Of a DNA stretch of 19,069 nt, positions 15,583 to 19,069 are shown piece by piece; positions within the stretch are counted from its first letter, which is position 1, and each line of letters starts with the position of its first letter. The translations under genes were made by a program, and so were the position numbers. The DNA is taken from the NCBI GenBank assembly GCA_900770875.1, contig CAAGLV010000080.1, positions 1-19,069 of the forward strand. The letters run 5' to 3'. Under the pieces are notes generated by a model. The model saw only the letters and a program-made list of their open reading frames with translations. It searched no databases and was not told the DNA's origin. Origin of the DNA: Flavobacteriales bacterium (GTDB taxonomy: Bacteria; Bacteroidota; Bacteroidia; Flavobacteriales; Weeksellaceae).

Positions 15583-16461
15583 TTATAGCCCACTTTTTTT
15601 TCTGAAATTTCGTGGTGTACATTTTGCCACTTGTTTAAATAAGCGAGCGAAGTAAGAAGGATCTTCGAAACCTAACTGATAAGCTACATCCGAAATTGAA
15701 TAATCTACTTTTGTTAGCAAAATTTTAGCTTCGTTAATAAAGTATTTTGCTATTATTTTTTTAGGAGTTTCGTTAGATACTTCGTTACAAATGCGTGTTA
15801 AATGACTTGGAGAAATGGATAATTGTTCGGCATAAAACTCAACATTATGTTTAAAGCTATAATGTTGTTTGATTAAATCGCGAAATCTACGAAACTGAAT
15901 TTTATACGTATTTTGTTCTTGAATGATTCGATTTTCGGAAACAGCCAAAATCCGAAATAATCGAATTAATAACATTCCCGTTAAATACTCTAAAGCCAAA
16001 TCTCTGGCTGGTTGCGAATCGTTATATTCGTTAATGCATTTATGCAATGTGTGATAGAAATTTTTGTGAAGTGAATTTTTTAAATCGATTGATACAATGT
16101 TAACTTCGTCGATATTGCGAAAGATATCAGCATCTAATTTTAGTGTTTTTTCTAAGGCTAAATCAGAAATAGAAATTACCCAACCTTTGGTTTTTTCTTT
16201 GCTCGATATACCATGAATAATATTTTTTGGAATGGTAAAAAATGTCATTGTATCTATCGTAAAATCTTGATTGTAACATTGCAATTTAGCTTGGGATTCT
16301 TCGATCATAAAAATCTGAAAAAAATTATGATGTAAATGTGGTTTAACTACATGATTATATTTTCCTAATATAATTTGCATAGGCGCAATATGGATTGCAT
16401 CTCTTACAAAAGAGATGACACTTTCGCCATACAAGCCCTCGAAACTTAAATCATTTTTCAT
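15583..16461 (-). CDS. AraC-family transcriptional regulator of the benzoate cluster
   Basis: A 292-residue AraC/XylS-family regulator. The N-terminal half is a cupin-like sensor with VKPHLHHNFFQIF (about 39-51) and IPKNIIHG (about 77-84). The C-terminal about 100 residues carry two helix-turn-helix units: HNVEFYAEQLSISPSHLTRI near 205-224, and SISDVAYQLGFEDPSYFARLFKQ near 255-277, the usual signature. The His-rich cupin start looks like PobR/HpaA-type regulators of aromatic catabolism rather than XylS/BenR, judged by eye. I chose the ATG at 16461; a longer frame begins only at a TTG (16581) and adds 40 Lys/Phe/Ile-rich residues with no domain look. It is transcribed in the same direction as, and directly ahead of, catB, with no terminator between. 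It probably responds to benzoate or muconate. Confidence 0.85.
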   Translation of the reverse strand: MKNDLSFEGLYGESVISFVRDAIHIAPMQIILGKYNHVVKPHLHHNFFQIFMIEESQAKLQCYNQDFTIDTMTFFTIPKNIIHGISSKEKTKGWVISISDLALEKTLKLDADIFRNIDEVNIVSIDLKNSLHKNFYHTLHKCINEYNDSQPARDLALEYLTGMLLIRLFRILAVSENRIIQEQNTYKIQFRRFRDLIKQHYSFKHNVEFYAEQLSISPSHLTRICNEVSNETPKKIIAKYFINEAKILLTKVDYSISDVAYQLGFEDPSYFARLFKQVAKCTPRNFRKKSGL

Positions 16462-16469
16462 AACGTTTT

Positions 16470-16481
16470 TACAATATTGTA
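16470..16481. promoter_or_regulatory. Palindrome TACAATATTGTA just upstream of the regulator ATG
   Basis: A perfect 12-bp palindrome ends 9 bp before the chosen start of the AraC-type gene. A site there could serve autoregulation. The remaining gap up to the terminator at 16601 is A/T-rich and shows no clear promoter. Chance occurrence is possible in such DNA. Confidence 0.25.
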
Positions 16482-16600
16482 TATAGCTAATATAAAAAAA
16501 TAGTTTAACGTTTATTTTTAAAAATTTAAAATTCAGTGTTTTCTCTAACAAAAGCCTGATTATATTTTTGATTGAAAACAATTAAATAGTAACACAAAAT

Positions 16601-16635
16601 AAAACGAGTTCGATCAAATTGATCGAACTCGTTTT
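16601..16635 (-). terminator. Strong hairpin terminator after the S9 peptidase gene
   Basis: Two 17-base arms (aaaacgagttcgatcaa at 16601-16617 and its exact complement at 16619-16635) flank one base. The hairpin lies 28 bp after the peptidase stop, and on the minus strand it is followed by TTTTATTTTG. It insulates the AraC-type regulator gene from transcription of the upstream peptidase gene. Confidence 0.88.
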
Positions 16636-16663
16636 TTATACAATGCTTTTAATTTATTTTTCT

Positions 16664-19069
16664 TTAATCGATTACTTCTTCCACTTCAAAGCCCCAATCA
16701 ATTCCTTTCATTGTTGCAGGAACTCCGCTTGTCATCCATTTTGGAGCAGGAGCATCTTTTAAATAATGATCGAAAAATTGTTGTTGACGTTTTTGGATAT
16801 CGTTACGATTTGCACGATTCTCTAAATTATGATCGTCGTTATTGTAATTTAATAACCAAGCTGGTTTACCCAATCTACGCAAAGCCATAAACATTTCGAT
16901 ACCTTGATACCACGGCACAGCACCATCATTATCGTTGTGCATTATAGCAACTGGTGTTTTTACATTTGGCATAAAGAAAAGTGGCGAATTTTCGATGTAT
17001 AAATCTTGAGCTTCCCAAAGTGTTTTTCCAATTCTACTTTGTGTATTTTCGTACTGAAACTGACGAGACATACCAGTTCCCCAACGAATTCCACCATAAG
17101 CCGATGTCATATTTACAACCGGAGCACCACTCCAAGCTGCAGCGTACATATCAGTTTGCCCAATTAAATGCGCCACTTGATAGCCTCCCCAACTTTGTCC
17201 TTGAATTCCAATTTTTGCTCCATTAACCCACTTATTTTTCTTTAAAGCTTCAACTCCCGAATTAATATAATCTTCGGCCGATTTACCTGGATGTCCTTCT
17301 ACATAAGCAATATCTGGCATAAAAACTAAATATCCATTACTTACAAAATACGAATGATTTAAACGCGAACGTGTTGGCGCTGGATCTTGATAACGATTTA
17401 AATTATCAGTCATCTTTTCGTAAAAATAAACAAGCATTGGATATTGTTTATTTGGATCGAAATCTTCGGGTTTATATAAAATCCCTTTTGCTTTTTTACC
17501 CGAATAAGTTGTCCATTCTACCAATTCGGACGTTTCCCAATTGTAATCTTTTTGTTGCGGATTTAAAGCTGAAATTTTTGTTTCGTTTACAAAATCGTTC
17601 GAAACATATAAATCGGCCGGATCTTTTACTGTTTCTTTCGAATAGATATAAACTTCGGCATCTTTGGCCTTTTTCATGTTCTGTGCCGCGTACATATCAG
17701 CTTCAACAATTAGCGTTGGTTTTTTACCTTCTCCAATTGTTGTTTTATAAACAGCTGTGGCTTTTGTTACGTTATTAAAAGCCGTTAAATAAATGGGCTG
17801 ATTACGTTCTAAAGATTTTATTTCGTCGTTTAAACGTTTAATATCAAACGTAATTTTATTTTTACGTCCAAATCCTGTTGTAATATTACGTGGCTTTTTG
17901 TTTCCTGATAAATCAAATTCCCAAATATCGTAACGATCTTTTATCAAAACCGATTCGTCGTTCGCTGTAAAATAGGCAATACCATAATCATCGGCAAATG
18001 ATGGCACATCGTTTTCTTCGTCCTCAAAAGAAACTTTTAATTTTTTATTTAAAACAACCGTTTCTTTTGTTTTGGGATGATACGAATTCCATGTATGATT
18101 TTCGGGATTATAATACACAATATAATTGCCTAAAGGCGAAACCGAAACTCTATTTGGTAAACCTTTTACAAACAATTCGCGCTCGCCCGTTTTTGCATTA
18201 ACTATATAATAATCTCTCCTTCTTGATGAATCCCATTGAGAAGAAACACGATACAAATTATCCGATATTCCGATTAAATAATCGGCATCACCATCGTTTA
18301 CTAAATCAACCTGATTCATCGAGAAATCAGCTAAAGGCGTAATTTTTGTTGGATTTTTTAAATCGACAGCTGCTAAATACGAACGTTTCTTTTCGCGTTC
18401 AGCATTTTTTAATTGCATAGGTTGAATATAATCTTCGTTCCAATGCCAAATATCTACTTTCGCATGATCTTCGGCAATTAACGTTGTATCCTTTTCGATT
18501 GGTTTTGGCGCAATACCTATAAATAATTGATTTCCATCTTTACTAAAATTTGGTTTTCGATGCTCAGAAATTACATAATTTTTTGGTAACGAATTAACCT
18601 GAATCGAATCTAATTTTCCGTCGTTTGGTAATGTTGTATAATAAAATTGATACGTTTTATTTTTTACTTTATCGCCTTCTCTCGATCCTAAAAATGCCAA
18701 TTGATTTCCGGCTTCATCGAAAGAAAATTGCTTAAAATCTCCGATTCCTTCAACTAATAATTTAGGCTGAAAATTAGCAGTATTTACCAAATAAACGCCA
18801 TAAGTTGTTTTAGATGTTGTATCCTTTTTTTCGGGTTTTGTGGCAAAAATTAAATGCTTTCCATCAATACTAAAATCGTAATCTACAACTTCTTTAAATG
18901 TCTGCTTTTTATTTGTTGTTAAATTCCTCAGCACCAAATTTAAAGGTTGAGTTTTTTTATCCTCTTTTTTTGCAGACGATGGTTTATCTTTTCCTTTTGT
19001 AGAATCTTTTTTTGTTTCTTTCTCTTCTAAATAAGCCAAGATAGAACCTCCTTTTTCTGGAACTTTAAA
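16664..19069 (-). CDS. S9-type prolyl-oligopeptidase-like serine peptidase (5' end outside window)
   Basis: The frame stays open to the right edge, giving 802 codons' worth of the 3' part of the gene; the true start lies beyond 19069. The N-terminal part seen here is a Lys-rich linker (KKDSTKGKDKPSSAKKEDKK) followed by beta-propeller-like repeats of the S9/DPP type (DFSIDGKHLIFAT, FSFDEAGNQLAFLG, NFSKDGNQLFIG). The C-terminal third is the alpha/beta-hydrolase domain. It contains the nucleophile motif GQSWGGYQ (Ser codon 17192-17194), the Asp region HNDNDGAVPW and the His in NNDDHNLEN. Such proteins are usually secreted or periplasmic and clip peptides, often after proline. A TTG at 19039 preceded by AAGGAGG looks like a start, but the frame runs through it. 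It is separated from the benzoate cluster by a strong terminator and seems unrelated to it. Confidence 0.85.
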   Translation of the reverse strand, partial: FKVPEKGGSILAYLEEKETKKDSTKGKDKPSSAKKEDKKTQPLNLVLRNLTTNKKQTFKEVVDYDFSIDGKHLIFATKPEKKDTTSKTTYGVYLVNTANFQPKLLVEGIGDFKQFSFDEAGNQLAFLGSREGDKVKNKTYQFYYTTLPNDGKLDSIQVNSLPKNYVISEHRKPNFSKDGNQLFIGIAPKPIEKDTTLIAEDHAKVDIWHWNEDYIQPMQLKNAEREKKRSYLAAVDLKNPTKITPLADFSMNQVDLVNDGDADYLIGISDNLYRVSSQWDSSRRRDYYIVNAKTGERELFVKGLPNRVSVSPLGNYIVYYNPENHTWNSYHPKTKETVVLNKKLKVSFEDEENDVPSFADDYGIAYFTANDESVLIKDRYDIWEFDLSGNKKPRNITTGFGRKNKITFDIKRLNDEIKSLERNQPIYLTAFNNVTKATAVYKTTIGEGKKPTLIVEADMYAAQNMKKAKDAEVYIYSKETVKDPADLYVSNDFVNETKISALNPQQKDYNWETSELVEWTTYSGKKAKGILYKPEDFDPNKQYPMLVYFYEKMTDNLNRYQDPAPTRSRLNHSYFVSNGYLVFMPDIAYVEGHPGKSAEDYINSGVEALKKNKWVNGAKIGIQGQSWGGYQVAHLIGQTDMYAAAWSGAPVVNMTSAYGGIRWGTGMSRQFQYENTQSRIGKTLWEAQDLYIENSPLFFMPNVKTPVAIMHNDNDGAVPWYQGIEMFMALRRLGKPAWLLNYNNDDHNLENRANRNDIQKRQQQFFDHYLKDAPAPKWMTSGVPATMKGIDWGFEVEEVID

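Noticed and set aside
16462..16581. 40-residue N-terminal extension of the AraC-type regulator
   Set aside because: It begins with TTG, is Lys/Phe/Ile-rich as expected from translated A/T-rich intergenic DNA, and has no family support. The ATG at 16461 is the only ATG near the start of the cupin domain.
19037..19054. TTG preceded by an AAGGAGG-like sequence as the start of the S9 peptidase
   Set aside because: The frame stays open to the window edge and reads plausible protein (EKGGSILAYLEE). S9 proteins of this type also need a signal peptide and a longer propeller, so the purine tract is simply Lys-Gly-Gly codons.
1..19069. Mobile elements, CRISPR arrays, tRNA or rRNA genes
   Set aside because: I looked for transposase-like frames, evenly spaced repeats and cloverleaf or rRNA-like sequence and saw none. 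The clear inverted repeats are explained as terminators or as the catB leader.

Overview
The window is AT-rich DNA from a member of the Bacteroidetes, most likely a flavobacterium. Supporting signs are a SusC-independent porin O/P-type outer-membrane protein, a long S9-family peptidase typical of flavobacteria, A-rich leaders with few clear Shine-Dalgarno sequences, and start codons that are almost all ATG. This placement is inference from gene style; no rRNA or marker gene is present.

Left flank (1-2990): the last codons of an unknown + strand gene run by a TAATG overlap into an acyltransferase-3 family membrane protein. A perfect 26-bp palindromic terminator separates it from a convergent porin O/P-like gene. 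A small YqiA-like esterase gene follows, also on the minus strand.

Centre (3090-16461, all minus strand): a complete, self-contained route from benzoate to the TCA cycle. In transcription order it holds an AraC-family regulator, catB, catC, catA, a hairpin terminator, benA, benB, benC, a BenK-type transporter, benD, an outer-membrane channel-like protein, pcaD, a fused pcaI-pcaJ, pcaF, and a strong terminator. Benzoate would cross the outer membrane through the channel and the inner membrane through BenK. BenABC dioxygenates it to the cis-diol and BenD oxidises the diol to catechol. CatA cleaves catechol to cis,cis-muconate, CatB cyclises this to muconolactone, and CatC isomerises it to the enol-lactone. 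PcaD hydrolyses that to 3-oxoadipate, PcaIJ activates it with CoA, and PcaF splits it to succinyl-CoA and acetyl-CoA. No step is missing, and the catalytic residues checked are intact. The presence of benD separates this from an anthranilate pathway.

Regulation: the only regulator is the AraC-type protein at the head of the cluster, and no LysR-type CatR/BenM is present. The 143-bp region between it and catB holds nested inverted repeats that end exactly at the catB ATG, plus an 11-bp direct repeat 45 bp apart. These are the best operator or leader candidates in the window.

Right flank (16601-19069): a 35-bp near-perfect hairpin terminator, then the 3' part of a large S9-type prolyl-oligopeptidase-like gene whose start lies beyond the window edge. 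No intergenic stretch exceeds 300 bp, and I saw no tRNA, rRNA, CRISPR array, transposase or IS element.
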